Source of the DNA: Pseudomonadota bacterium
GTDB lineage: Bacteria > Pseudomonadota > Gammaproteobacteria > Burkholderiales > Burkholderiaceae_A
DNA length: 7,448 nucleotides
NCBI GenBank assembly: GCA_002684875.1
Contig: NYVY01000015.1
Coordinates: forward strand, 3,718 to 11,165
Reading direction: 5' to 3'
Below are positions 1-5,111 of the stretch, piece by piece (within the stretch, counting starts at the first letter, position 1; each line of letters opens with the position of its first letter). Made by a program: the position numbers and the translations under genes. The notes under the pieces were generated by a model. That model worked only from the letters and a program-made list of their open reading frames with translations, was not told the origin of the DNA and did not search any database.

Positions 1-1
1 G

Positions 2-424
2 CCTCAATACAGTAATTATTTCGATAGTGTATCGAGCAAGTTAGAACAAAAAGGGATGATTTTAGATACTATGGATATTCTAGATGTTTTTAAAAAAACA
101 AGAACAATAAAAAAGGGGGAAAAAAATAAAATTGAAAATGGCATAGAAAAAATTAGTTTTGATTTTTCAACTATATCTAGTTTCGCATTTGAAATTTTTA
201 AAACTTGTGATGTAGTGTTGTTTTTACTAAGTCCAACTAGTTGCAAGTATGATGATTTGATTAGAAGTTTTTTTAAGTGCAGAAATTTTCCTCTTTTAAG
301 CGTACCTTTTTTAATTAAGAACAAAAGCGATATTTTTAAAATTAAATTTTTCTTTGTTGGAATGGAGAAAAGAGATGATATACTTTTAGCATGCGGGCAG
401 AGTACATTGGGATACCTGCGGTAG
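2..424 (+). CDS. Unrecognised protein, 3' part only
   Basis: The frame is open from the left edge of the window, so the true start lies outside it; 140 residues are visible. An ATG at 56 is internal and need not be the start. I do not recognise the family. The visible part has a lysine-rich stretch (about residues 31-48), a hydrophobic beta-strand-like segment CDVVLFLLSPTS (about 70-81), a second hydrophobic stretch, and the end GQSTLGYLR. It has no clear membrane helix, so a soluble or peripheral alpha/beta fold is possible. Codons favour A/T at third positions and GAT/AAA/ATT, as expected for a real gene here. The opposite strand also has a long open frame (16-444), but its translation is low-complexity Leu/Ile/Ser/Lys and looks like a shadow. 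A small membrane ORF follows 9 bases downstream on the same strand. Confidence 0.5.
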   Translation, partial: PQYSNYFDSVSSKLEQKGMILDTMDILDVFKKTRTIKKGEKNKIENGIEKISFDFSTISSFAFEIFKTCDVVLFLLSPTSCKYDDLIRSFFKCRNFPLLSVPFLIKNKSDIFKIKFFFVGMEKRDDILLACGQSTLGYLR

Positions 425-433
425 AATAGAATT

Positions 434-598
434 ATGGGGAACAAAATTTTTATGATAAAAGTTTCTGGAGTATTGCTACTGAGCGTTTTTTTGGCTTCTT
501 ACTTTTTTACAGTAACCGAGTTTGCACTTCAAATTGTTTTATTGGTAGGTTTGGCATTGGCATTACTAGATATTATTACAAAAACACAAGAGCGATAG
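434..598 (+). CDS. Small two-helix membrane protein, 54 aa
   Basis: ATG at 434, TAG at 596-598, 54 residues. The product begins MGNKIFMIK. It has two hydrophobic segments, about residues 8-26 and 28-46, separated by a short polar turn (TVTEF), and ends in a polar tail (DIITKTQER). It therefore looks like a helical hairpin in the inner membrane. It starts 9 bases after the preceding gene, so co-transcription is likely. No strong Shine-Dalgarno is visible before ATG 434; an alternative ATG at 452 would shorten the first helix. It converges on the bactofilin gene with only 16 bases between the stop codons. The family is not recognised. Support comes from the uninterrupted hydrophobic pattern, the operon-like spacing and the absence of a competing frame. 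Confidence 0.5.
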   Translation: MGNKIFMIKVSGVLLLSVFLASYFFTVTEFALQIVLLVGLALALLDIITKTQER

Positions 599-614
599 GT
601 GTTATGCGAAGGCG

Positions 615-1073
615 CTATTTTTTCACCGCTCTCTTTGTCTGAACAGGATTTGTTTCATATTTATTTTTAGAAAAAGAGTTGTCAGCTTTAGTAGAATCAG
701 TAGTGGAGGAATTAAAAAATATCATTCGCCCGTTTATGTTTGAACCCTGATGCACTTCTATTACAGAATACTTTACATCTCCCTTGATTGTTGCTCCAGA
801 CCGTACCTCTAGGTGCTCGGACTCAATATTTCCTGTTATTGTTCCCAAAACCACTACACTGTGACATAAAATGTCACCTTCAATTTTAGCTTTTGGTCCC
901 ACAATTAGTACACTAGATTTAGTTTTAGGTCCCTTAATGTTACCTTTAATTTCTCCATCTATCCGTGCGCTTTTGTCAAAATAAAAATCTCCTTCTATCT
1001 TAACCGATGCGTCCATCAATGTTGCGAGAGTCTCTGTAGAAACAGACTTTTGTCTATTCTGTCCGAAAAACAT
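615..1073 (-). CDS. Bactofilin family cytoskeletal protein
   Basis: 152 residues, a normal length for bactofilins (DUF583/PF04519). The core, about residues 20-120, is a run of short beta-helix turns with recurring Ile-x-Gly patterns: IEGDF (26-30), IDGEIKGNI (38-46), IEGDIL (64-69), ITGNIES (79-85), IKGDV (96-100) and INGRM (113-117). A short polar N-terminus precedes it, and the last 30 residues are Ser/Thr/Lys-rich and probably disordered. Bactofilins polymerise into nucleotide-free filaments that recruit cell-wall enzymes at the membrane. The start is an ATG at 1073 preceded by AAAAGGAAATTT, a good ribosome-binding site. It is the last gene of an operon with a DUF6776-like protein (11-base gap) and an M23 endopeptidase. 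Bactofilin-M23 pairing is a recurrent arrangement linked to cell shape. The family call is firm; the specific role here is inferred. Confidence 0.93.
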   Translation of the reverse strand: MFFGQNRQKSVSTETLATLMDASVKIEGDFYFDKSARIDGEIKGNIKGPKTKSSVLIVGPKAKIEGDILCHSVVVLGTITGNIESEHLEVRSGATIKGDVKYSVIEVHQGSNINGRMIFFNSSTTDSTKADNSFSKNKYETNPVQTKRAVKK

Positions 1074-1084
1074 AAATTTCCTTT

Positions 1085-1774
1085 TTATTTATTTGTTATT
1101 GGTATGATAATTACTTCTGACTTTTTTATGTCGTCAAATGGTAGGATTGTCGCAATTAGGAAGTTCGCACTAGGGGATTCTAACTTTCCTTTAATAGCCT
1201 CAGCAACCTCTGGGACCCTAATCCTATGTTGTTTCATTTTTGTTTTTCCAATAGTTTCCGAAATCGCCTGTTCTGGTCTTAACGGATCAATATTATCAAC
1301 TCCCCTTATTACAATTCTTATTCGCTTCTTCTTTTGCCTGTTTCCTGGCGTTGGATTAGCAATCAGAAGTTCATAACTAATCTTACTCTCAGTTCCTTTT
1401 CGTATGGCAGCGAATTGTCTCAGGTAACCATTCGATTGTGTTGCTTGAACTAGCTTTTCTAACGTTTGAATTCTTGTTTGCATTTCTGCTTTCTGAGAGG
1501 CTAAATTTTTTACATTTTCGCTAAGTTGGCTTGACTGTTCAAGTCCAACATTTTTTTTAAACTGCCAATCAGCAAGCCTAGATATGCTCAATCTCCACCA
1601 TGCTTCAGTATAGACCTGTTCACCGAAAGATTTTAACAGCCATAACCATGTCAAGATAATAATGCTAATAATTCCAAGCAAAACCCAATACGTGGTTTTA
1701 ACTCGCCTGAAGGTACCAGCAGAAGCGGCTATTAATGGCTCATCTATGAGTGGGTTTTTTTTTGGCTGTAACAT
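1085..1774 (-). CDS. DUF6776-like inner-membrane coiled-coil protein
   Basis: 229 residues from the ATG at 1774. In order: a short cytoplasmic N-terminus with a basic patch (RRVK, 23-26); one membrane helix at about 28-47; a polar, heptad-like coiled coil at about 70-105, rich in Glu/Gln/Leu; and a C-terminal periplasmic domain (about 115-229) of predicted beta strands separated by basic loops (RQKKKRIRIVIRG). The architecture and its position between an M23 peptidase and a bactofilin match DUF6776 proteins as I remember them; this was not tested by a profile search. A TTG at 1819 would add 15 residues and overlap the peptidase gene by 32 bases. I prefer the ATG, which leaves a 13-base gap and gives a clean N-in membrane topology, although neither start has a strong Shine-Dalgarno. 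Translational coupling to the peptidase gene is likely. The function is unknown; a bridge between the cytoplasmic filament and the periplasmic hydrolase is a reasonable inference. Confidence 0.8.
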   Translation of the reverse strand: MLQPKKNPLIDEPLIAASAGTFRRVKTTYWVLLGIISIIILTWLWLLKSFGEQVYTEAWWRLSISRLADWQFKKNVGLEQSSQLSENVKNLASQKAEMQTRIQTLEKLVQATQSNGYLRQFAAIRKGTESKISYELLIANPTPGNRQKKKRIRIVIRGVDNIDPLRPEQAISETIGKTKMKQHRIRVPEVAEAIKGKLESPSANFLIATILPFDDIKKSEVIIIPITNK

Positions 1775-1787
1775 TTTAAACCAAATT

Positions 1788-2642
1788 TTATTTTTCTTTA
1801 TTGATTCGTAAATTTGCAAGCTTTTTGGATTTACTTACTCGCGCAAGAAAAGGCCTTGGATTAATTGGTCGTTTGTTGAGTACTAACTCAAAATGCAAAT
1901 GGGAGCCAGTGGATCTCCCTGTGGAACCAACTCTTCCTATTCTTTGGCCTGCCCTTATCGGCATACCTTTTACAACCTCAATCCCTTGTAAGTGGGCGTA
2001 AGCAGAAACTAATTGAGGACTATGCCTTATTTCAATAATTTTTCCATAACCCCCCATTCGACCAATTTCTTCAACCACTCCATCCCCAATTGCATACACT
2101 GGGGTTCCAGCCTTGGCAATGAAATCAACTCCTCTGTGGAAGGCCTTCTTTTTACTAAACGGGTCTCTTCTCATACCAAATCCCGAGGAAATTCTTGCAT
2201 ATCCAGATATGGGATGGGCAGCAGGCCCTGTAGAAATTCTCTCAAAAATCTTTTGACGATTTTCCTGAATTGAGTCTATAGCTAAGGAGATCTTTTTTAC
2301 TCGAACTTCTAACTCTTCCATTCTTGGAGGTTTATCTTCAGGGTAATCTCCTGCGGGAGGTGTTGCTTCGGTTCCTTTGATAACTGAAACGGTTGATTCT
2401 AATAAGTCAACCTTCGCCTTCAAGCCTCCTAACTCTTTCGCTAAGGAATCCTCTCTAGTCTCTTCCCACCACTCTATAACCGATTTGGTCAGGCTCCCTG
2501 ACTCCGTATTTAACGCCATACCTATGCGCATGGCAGTAAGGATAATTGCAGCAACAATTCCAAGAGCTATCCAGAGGCGCCATCCCATAAGTCTTATAGA
2601 AAGATGCGGTTTATCAGATCTTGTTATTAAAATTAGTTGCAT
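1788..2642 (-). CDS. M23 (LytM) family peptidoglycan endopeptidase, membrane-anchored
   Basis: 284 residues. A short cytoplasmic segment leads into a membrane helix at about 23-44. A periplasmic coiled-coil linker covers about 60-135, broken by a Pro-rich stretch (94-106). The LytM domain covers about 145-266. All hallmark residues are present: H169 and D173 in HRGVD, H217 in AYAHL, and H248 and H250 in HLHFE. H169, D173 and H250 should bind zinc; H217 and H248 should be catalytic. SSGFGMRRDP (152-161) is the usual domain entry. The enzyme is therefore predicted to be active in cutting peptide cross-links of peptidoglycan, and the anchored coiled-coil form resembles MepM-type proteins. The ATG at 2642 is preceded by AAAGAG with 6-base spacing. 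It is the first gene of the peptidase/DUF6776/bactofilin operon, and a palindrome with nearby -10-like sequences lies upstream. The extreme C-terminus is basic (SKSKKLANLRINKEK). Confidence 0.95.
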   Translation of the reverse strand: MQLILITRSDKPHLSIRLMGWRLWIALGIVAAIILTAMRIGMALNTESGSLTKSVIEWWEETREDSLAKELGGLKAKVDLLESTVSVIKGTEATPPAGDYPEDKPPRMEELEVRVKKISLAIDSIQENRQKIFERISTGPAAHPISGYARISSGFGMRRDPFSKKKAFHRGVDFIAKAGTPVYAIGDGVVEEIGRMGGYGKIIEIRHSPQLVSAYAHLQGIEVVKGMPIRAGQRIGRVGSTGRSTGSHLHFELVLNKRPINPRPFLARVSKSKKLANLRINKEK

Positions 2643-2705
2643 TTACATCTCTTTTTAACAAAAAAAAATTGTCGTTATCTGATTCTACCATTACTGACAG
2701 AATTG

Positions 2706-2711
2706 TATAAT
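2706..2711 (+). promoter_or_regulatory. Consensus -10 hexamer TATAAT, no good -35
   Basis: The hexamer TATAAT matches the sigma-70 -10 consensus exactly on the plus strand and directly abuts the 16-base palindrome at 2712-2727. The sequence 16-18 bases upstream (around TTCTAC at 2683-2688) is a poor -35, and no convincing plus-strand gene follows. In AT-rich DNA a TATAAT arises readily by chance, so this is weak evidence of a promoter. It could drive a transcript antisense to the decayed fragment and the 62-codon ORF. Confidence 0.25.
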
Positions 2712-2727
2712 TCATACTTAAGTATGA
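2712..2727. repeat. Perfect 16-base palindrome, possible operator
   Basis: TCATACTTAAGTATGA is its own reverse complement over all 16 bases. It lies 70 bases upstream of the M23 start codon, in the leader of the envelope operon, and adjoins a TATAAT on the other strand. Its size and two-fold symmetry fit a binding site for a dimeric regulator. It has no loop and no T-run, so it is not a terminator. The position suggests regulation of the M23/DUF6776/bactofilin operon. No regulator can be named from sequence, and a single copy in AT-rich DNA could be chance. Confidence 0.4.
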
Positions 2728-2767
2728 TACACCAAAACATCACGGTTGTAAATTTATCAAAAGTCAT

Positions 2768-2957
2768 TCAATTATTTATCAAGCTGAGAATTTTCCCTAA
2801 GTTCAAAAAAAAGGGCAAAATTGGAAGACTTAAAGTCTTAGAAGTCAAAAAGCCTTCTACAATAATCAATATCTTGAGCCTTTCAATCTCCCTACCTAGT
2901 TCAGCTTTTTCCCTCTGTTAGAGGTAGAAGCTCGAACCTAGGGACAATTGTGGTCAT
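2768..2957 (-). pseudogene. Possible decayed or frameshifted small gene
   Basis: On the minus strand an ATG at 2957 opens an 18-residue frame (MTTIVPRFELLPLTEGKS) that stops at 2901. One base later in the A5 run (2906-2910) a second frame continues as AELGREIERLKILIIVEGF and onward to a stop at 2768. Removing one A joins them into a single product of about 62 residues. Its first part is charged and helical (TEGK-AELGREIERLK) and its second part hydrophobic. Neither half has a ribosome-binding site. This could be a gene broken by an indel, a sequencing or assembly error in a homopolymer, or chance. The hydrophobic tail becomes less gene-like toward its end. Orientation agrees with the neighbours on both sides. 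Confidence 0.25.
2825..2839. repeat. Short inverted repeat AAGACTT-A-AAGTCTT
   Basis: Seven-base perfect arms separated by a single A, so it is better viewed as a near-palindromic protein-binding site than as an RNA hairpin. It lies within the putative decayed fragment upstream of the M23 operon. It has no T-run and does not look like a terminator. It may be chance. Confidence 0.2.
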
Positions 2958-2988
2958 TACAATTGAGAGCAGTCGTTATTAAACGCCT

Positions 2989-3177
2989 CTAGCTACTGTT
3001 GTAAATAAAACCCCAAGATATTTTTTCTTTTTCGACTAAATATTGATAAGGTGATGTCATTATAGTTGAAGTTATCACATTAACTCCAAATACAGTTGCA
3101 AACTCAGCTAATGAACTAATAGATAAACAATCTCCATTCAAAAGTATTGTTGTAACACCGTAAATCGATTCTAATAT
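2989..3177 (-). CDS. 62-codon ORF with apparent ATA start
   Basis: An uninterrupted minus-strand frame from 3177 to a TAG at 2989-2991. The translation has a natural composition, for example the segments ESIYGVTTILLNGDC, LAEFATVFGVNVITS and YQYLVEKEKISWGFIYN. The middle part (SSLAEFATVFGVNVIT, about residues 21-36) recalls a helix-turn-helix, which is only an impression. There is no ATG, GTG or TTG at the 5' end. The codon 6 bases after AAAAAAGG (3184-3191) is ATA, and a stop lies just upstream in frame. Either a near-cognate start is used, an ATG has mutated to ATA, or translation begins at the TTG at 3141, which would leave 50 residues. It lies 24 bases downstream of the 161-residue gene on the same strand, so the two probably share an mRNA. 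The family is not recognised. Confidence 0.42.
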   Translation of the reverse strand: MLESIYGVTTILLNGDCLSISSLAEFATVFGVNVITSTIMTSPYQYLVEKEKISWGFIYNSS

Positions 3178-3183
3178 GGTTAA

Positions 3184-3191
3184 CCTTTTTT
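3184..3191 (-). promoter_or_regulatory. Ribosome-binding site before the ATA-start ORF
   Basis: On the minus strand AAAAAAGG is followed by a 6-base spacer (TTAACC) and then the ATA that opens the 62-codon frame. Spacing is ideal for initiation at that ATA, which is the main argument that this codon is, or was, the start. The GG and the spacer form the palindrome GGTTAACC, probably by chance. Confidence 0.4.
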
Positions 3192-3201
3192 AGTTGATAA
3201 A

Positions 3202-3687
3202 CTATTCCTCACCTTTATCCTTTAAGAAGTCAAGCACGTTGAATGAAGTTTCTAACCCCAACATATTACAAATATTATCTGCAATGAGTTGTGTTAGTCC
3301 GATAGCATGTTTTTTTGAAATCTTTTTTGTTTGAAAATCTGAAGCGATGTCATAAATTTGCTTAGCTGAGTCTATCGGAATGTACCCTAGAACGTCACCT
3401 TTTGAAGATTTAATAATCTGAAAATTCTTAGGAACGGGTGTCTTTGGTTCTGAATTGCCATCCCAAATTGCTTGAAGCTTGTCATTGTGATATCTTTCAA
3501 ACTGCTCAGCACCCTCAATGAAAATTTTGTCAATCACCGCCCTGCATCTCAATCCTATTCTTACTCTGTTTGCTCTACTTTTTTTATCTTCGTGAGTTTC
3601 TGAGCATGCTAATTCAAACTCTTTTTGAGCCTCTATAACGTTTGATTCTTGCTCATCCTTCTCATTTTTGAACCAGTCTAAGACCAT
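3202..3687 (-). CDS. Unrecognised soluble protein, 161 aa
   Basis: The ATG at 3687 is preceded by AAAAAGAG with about 7-base spacing, a fair ribosome-binding site. The product has no signal peptide and no membrane segment. Residues 8-75 are highly charged and predicted helical (KNEKDEQES; ETHEDKKSRANRVRIGLRCR). A central Pro-rich linker (81-87, PKTPVPK) precedes a small mixed domain beginning FQIIKSSKGDVLGYIP (89-104). The C-terminal part (105-158) is helical, with a pattern like a short bundle (ISKKHAIGLTQLIADNICNMLG). It starts with the Trp/Asp-containing MVLDWFKNEK. It is probably cytoplasmic. It is divergent from the adhesin-E-like cassette, with 74 bases between the starts, and is followed by the 62-codon ORF. 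I do not recognise the family. Codon use and a single full-length frame support a real gene. Confidence 0.75.
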   Translation of the reverse strand: MVLDWFKNEKDEQESNVIEAQKEFELACSETHEDKKSRANRVRIGLRCRAVIDKIFIEGAEQFERYHNDKLQAIWDGNSEPKTPVPKNFQIIKSSKGDVLGYIPIDSAKQIYDIASDFQTKKISKKHAIGLTQLIADNICNMLGLETSFNVLDFLKDKGEE

Positions 3688-3761
3688 TTTTTTCTCTTTT
3701 TAGGTATAGTTTTTGCTATAGCCTTCTATATTAGCTAAACTGAGATAAAAAGGAAAAAAAA
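3688..3761. promoter_or_regulatory. Divergent promoter region between two gene sets
   Basis: These 74 bases must hold the 5' signals of both the 161-residue gene (minus) and the adhesin-E-like cassette (plus), unless the promoters lie inside the genes. It contains the palindrome GCTATAGC (3715-3722), a -10-like TATATT on the plus strand (3727-3732) and TATA-containing sequence on the minus strand. No convincing -35 is visible for either. Both start codons have purine-rich ribosome-binding sites at the edges: AAAAAGGA on the plus strand and AAAAAGAG on the minus strand. Confidence 0.4.
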
Positions 3762-4262
3762 ATGTGGATGAGAGCTACAGAAGGGGCAGATGGTACGGTA
3801 TTTTACATCGACCGAGATTCAATAAAAAAAGAGGGAAGTTTAATAAGGGTGTGGGAGTTACAAGATTTAAAATCTAAAGGCCCATTGGATGAGAAATCCA
3901 GAAGAGTTTTGGTTGAATATGACACAAAGAATGATAGAAGAAGGGTTCTGTCTTTTAGTTTCCACGGTGAACAGATGGGTGCTGGTATCACGTTAAAGGC
4001 AGATCAAACGCCAGGAAAATGGACTATGGTTGCACCGAACACTACAGCAGCAGTTGTTTTTCAAGTTGCTAGTGCATTAAAAGCGCCTTTAGCAAAAAAT
4101 TCTGCGTTGCCACCCCCTCCTCCTCAGTCGCAAAGCAGTGAATTGAATCAATCACATATTTCTGGAGCCAACGATAATAATTCTAATTCAAAAAATGACT
4201 CCGTCGATAGTAAAAATCCTGCAGAAGAACCGCAAAAAATCGGTGATGAATCAAATAACTAA
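3762..4262 (+). CDS. Adhesin-E-like protein without signal peptide, disordered tail
   Basis: 166 residues. Residues 1-107 match the surface-adhesin protein E fold (PF16747) by pattern: an initial Trp (W2), VFYIDRDSIKKEG (13-25), RVWELQDL (29-36), KSRRVLVEYD (45-54) and GEQMGAGI (69-76). The third gene of the cassette has the same order of motifs (KSRRVL, SEQMGTGI). Residues 116-166 form a Pro/Ser/Asn/Asp-rich tail that is probably disordered. Unusually, the domain begins at the start codon, and an in-frame TGA at 3741-3743 rules out an upstream signal peptide. The position equivalent to the paralogue's first cysteine is Thr (T55), and no C-terminal cysteine is present. The protein may therefore act in the cytoplasm, unlike the usual exported members. 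The start has AAAAAGGA upstream. The next gene begins 12 bases after the stop. The function is unknown. Confidence 0.8.
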   Translation: MWMRATEGADGTVFYIDRDSIKKEGSLIRVWELQDLKSKGPLDEKSRRVLVEYDTKNDRRRVLSFSFHGEQMGAGITLKADQTPGKWTMVAPNTTAAVVFQVASALKAPLAKNSALPPPPPQSQSSELNQSHISGANDNNSNSKNDSVDSKNPAEEPQKIGDESNN

Positions 4263-4274
4263 AGTAGACAACCG

Positions 4275-4601
4275 ATGAGCACTCATTTATTTTTTAAGTC
4301 TTTATTTTTTAGCGCTTTCATCTTTTTATTCCTTTTTGGACAGGGATTAAAAGCAAACTGTAGGTGTATTTGTTCAAATGGAACTGTAAAGTTAGAGTGT
4401 AAGGGCACAAAAAAATTTGATTCTTTCTGTTTCCCAAAAATTTGTTCGAAAAAAAATGTTTTAAAGCTCCCTAAAAGTCGAAAATCTTATCCGCCTCCGA
4501 TCACAACTAAATTGTCTGATTGTCAACAAAGAAGAGTTTTAAATCCTCAAACTAATAAAATGATATGGCGAACAATTTGTCGATCAAACAATTCTTTTTA
4601 G
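4275..4601 (+). CDS. Small exported cysteine-rich protein, 108 aa
   Basis: The N-terminus is a classical signal peptide: K8, a hydrophobic core at about 9-22 (SLFFSAFIFLFLFG), and probable cleavage after A27. The mature part of about 81 residues has eight cysteines (C29, C31, C33, C42, C52, C57, C83, C102), consistent with a disulfide-bonded periplasmic or surface protein. The clustered CRCIC (29-33) and C-x9-C-x9-C-x4-C pattern is followed by a basic, Pro-rich linker (64-76) and a C-terminal motif, CQQRRVLNPQTNKMIWRTIC (83-102), bounded by cysteines. It is not a lipoprotein, since the lipobox is absent. The start is 12 bases after the previous gene, with only a weak ribosome-binding site. 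Its last 37 bases overlap the next gene in another frame. I do not recognise a named family. An even cysteine number after a signal peptide supports a real product. Confidence 0.75.
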   Translation: MSTHLFFKSLFFSAFIFLFLFGQGLKANCRCICSNGTVKLECKGTKKFDSFCFPKICSKKNVLKLPKSRKSYPPPITTKLSDCQQRRVLNPQTNKMIWRTICRSNNSF

Positions 4602-4963
4602 TGGTGTTATTTACCCCTCTTTCTGTGGTTGCAGAATGGGAAGTGGTTACAAGTGGTTATCTTGGTGATGTATATATAAGTAAAGATACGGTGAAAAAGC
4701 AGGGAAGGTACGTTTTCGGTTGGCAGTTACAAAATTTTAAAAAACCAGATAAAAGCGGAGCAAAATCTAGGCGAGTTTTGAATCAAATAGACTGTAAAAA
4801 AAATTATCGGAAAATTTTATACACTAGTAAACATTCGGAACAAATGGGAACTGGAATCTTTACAAGTAGTGTTAAATCATATTCTGATTGGAGCGATCCT
4901 GCCCCCAAATCAGTGGAGTTCAGACTTGTTAGAGCATTTTGTGAACACTACAAATCGAAGTAA
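4565..4963 (+). CDS. Exported surface-adhesin-E-like protein
   Basis: 132 residues. The signal peptide is residues 1-23 (K8, hydrophobic core FFLVVLFTPLSVV, cleavage after A23), and the mature protein begins EWEVV. The adhesin-E pattern (PF16747) follows: VYISKDTVKKQG (36-47), FGWQLQNF (51-58), KSRRVLNQIDC (67-77), SEQMGTGI (91-98) and W109 with a following Pro. Cysteines C77 and C126 probably form the disulfide seen in this family. The founding member, Haemophilus protein E, is an outer-membrane-linked adhesin, but the many relatives in environmental bacteria are of unknown role, so adhesion should not be assumed. The ATG lies 37 bases inside the preceding cysteine-rich gene, with no clear Shine-Dalgarno, so translational coupling is likely. 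It is a paralogue of the first gene in this cassette. Confidence 0.8.
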   Translation: MANNLSIKQFFLVVLFTPLSVVAEWEVVTSGYLGDVYISKDTVKKQGRYVFGWQLQNFKKPDKSGAKSRRVLNQIDCKKNYRKILYTSKHSEQMGTGIFTSSVKSYSDWSDPAPKSVEFRLVRAFCEHYKSK

Positions 4964-5111
4964 AGCGTCATAGCTACAAATTATTTATAAAGACGATTTA
5001 ATCTTACTATCTAATGGATTTGAGTCTGCATGGATCAAGGCTGAGAAGAATAATTTAAAACGGTATTACATAAAACCTAACTCTGTTATTTTATTATTAG
5101 ACGATAAGTTT

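Larger units (their letters stand above)
2643..2988. other. 346-base stretch without an intact gene, upstream of the M23 operon
   Basis: This stretch separates the M23 start from the 62-codon ORF. Next to the gene it holds a long A tract and -10-like elements on both strands. For the minus strand the best -10 is TAGAAT (revcomp of 2683-2688 region), and I see no good -35. It also holds a 16-base palindrome (2712-2727), a smaller inverted repeat (2825-2839) and a possible decayed coding fragment (2768-2957). A plus-strand open frame across 2637-2921 has low-complexity, hydrophobic content and no ribosome-binding site, so I do not call it. No tRNA fold could be completed, although a GGTTCGA-like sequence occurs on the minus strand near 2930. 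Confidence 0.6.

Noticed and set aside
16..444. Long minus-strand open frame of 142 codons.
   Set aside because: Its translation is low-complexity Leu/Ile/Ser/Lys/Phe without domain-like structure. The plus-strand frame over the same DNA is open to the window edge, has natural composition and is followed by another plus-strand ORF.
589..632. Inverted repeat AGAGCG ... CGCTCT spanning the convergent gene ends, considered as a two-way terminator.
   Set aside because: The loop is about 32 bases, the arms are only six bases, and no T-run follows on either side. The inner GCG-AAGG-CGC before T6 has a three-base stem, too weak to call.
1050..1376. Plus-strand open frame opposite the bactofilin/DUF6776-like boundary.
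   Set aside because: It crosses two well-supported minus-strand genes and shows only hydrophobic shadow content.
2637..2921. Plus-strand open frame of 94 codons upstream of the M23 gene.
   Set aside because: It starts inside the M23 start region on the opposite strand, has no ribosome-binding site, and its product is repetitive Leu/Ile/Ser/Lys.
2915..2990. tRNA-like stretch on the minus strand with a GGTTCGA sequence resembling a T loop.
   Set aside because: The T stem does not pair beyond wobbles (position 61 would be T, not C), and no anticodon arm or 7-base acceptor stem can be formed.
3700..3761. A frameshift-hidden signal peptide upstream of the adhesin-E-like gene at 3762.
   Set aside because: All three plus-strand frames in the leader contain stops close to the gene, and none gives a Met plus a basic n-region and hydrophobic core.
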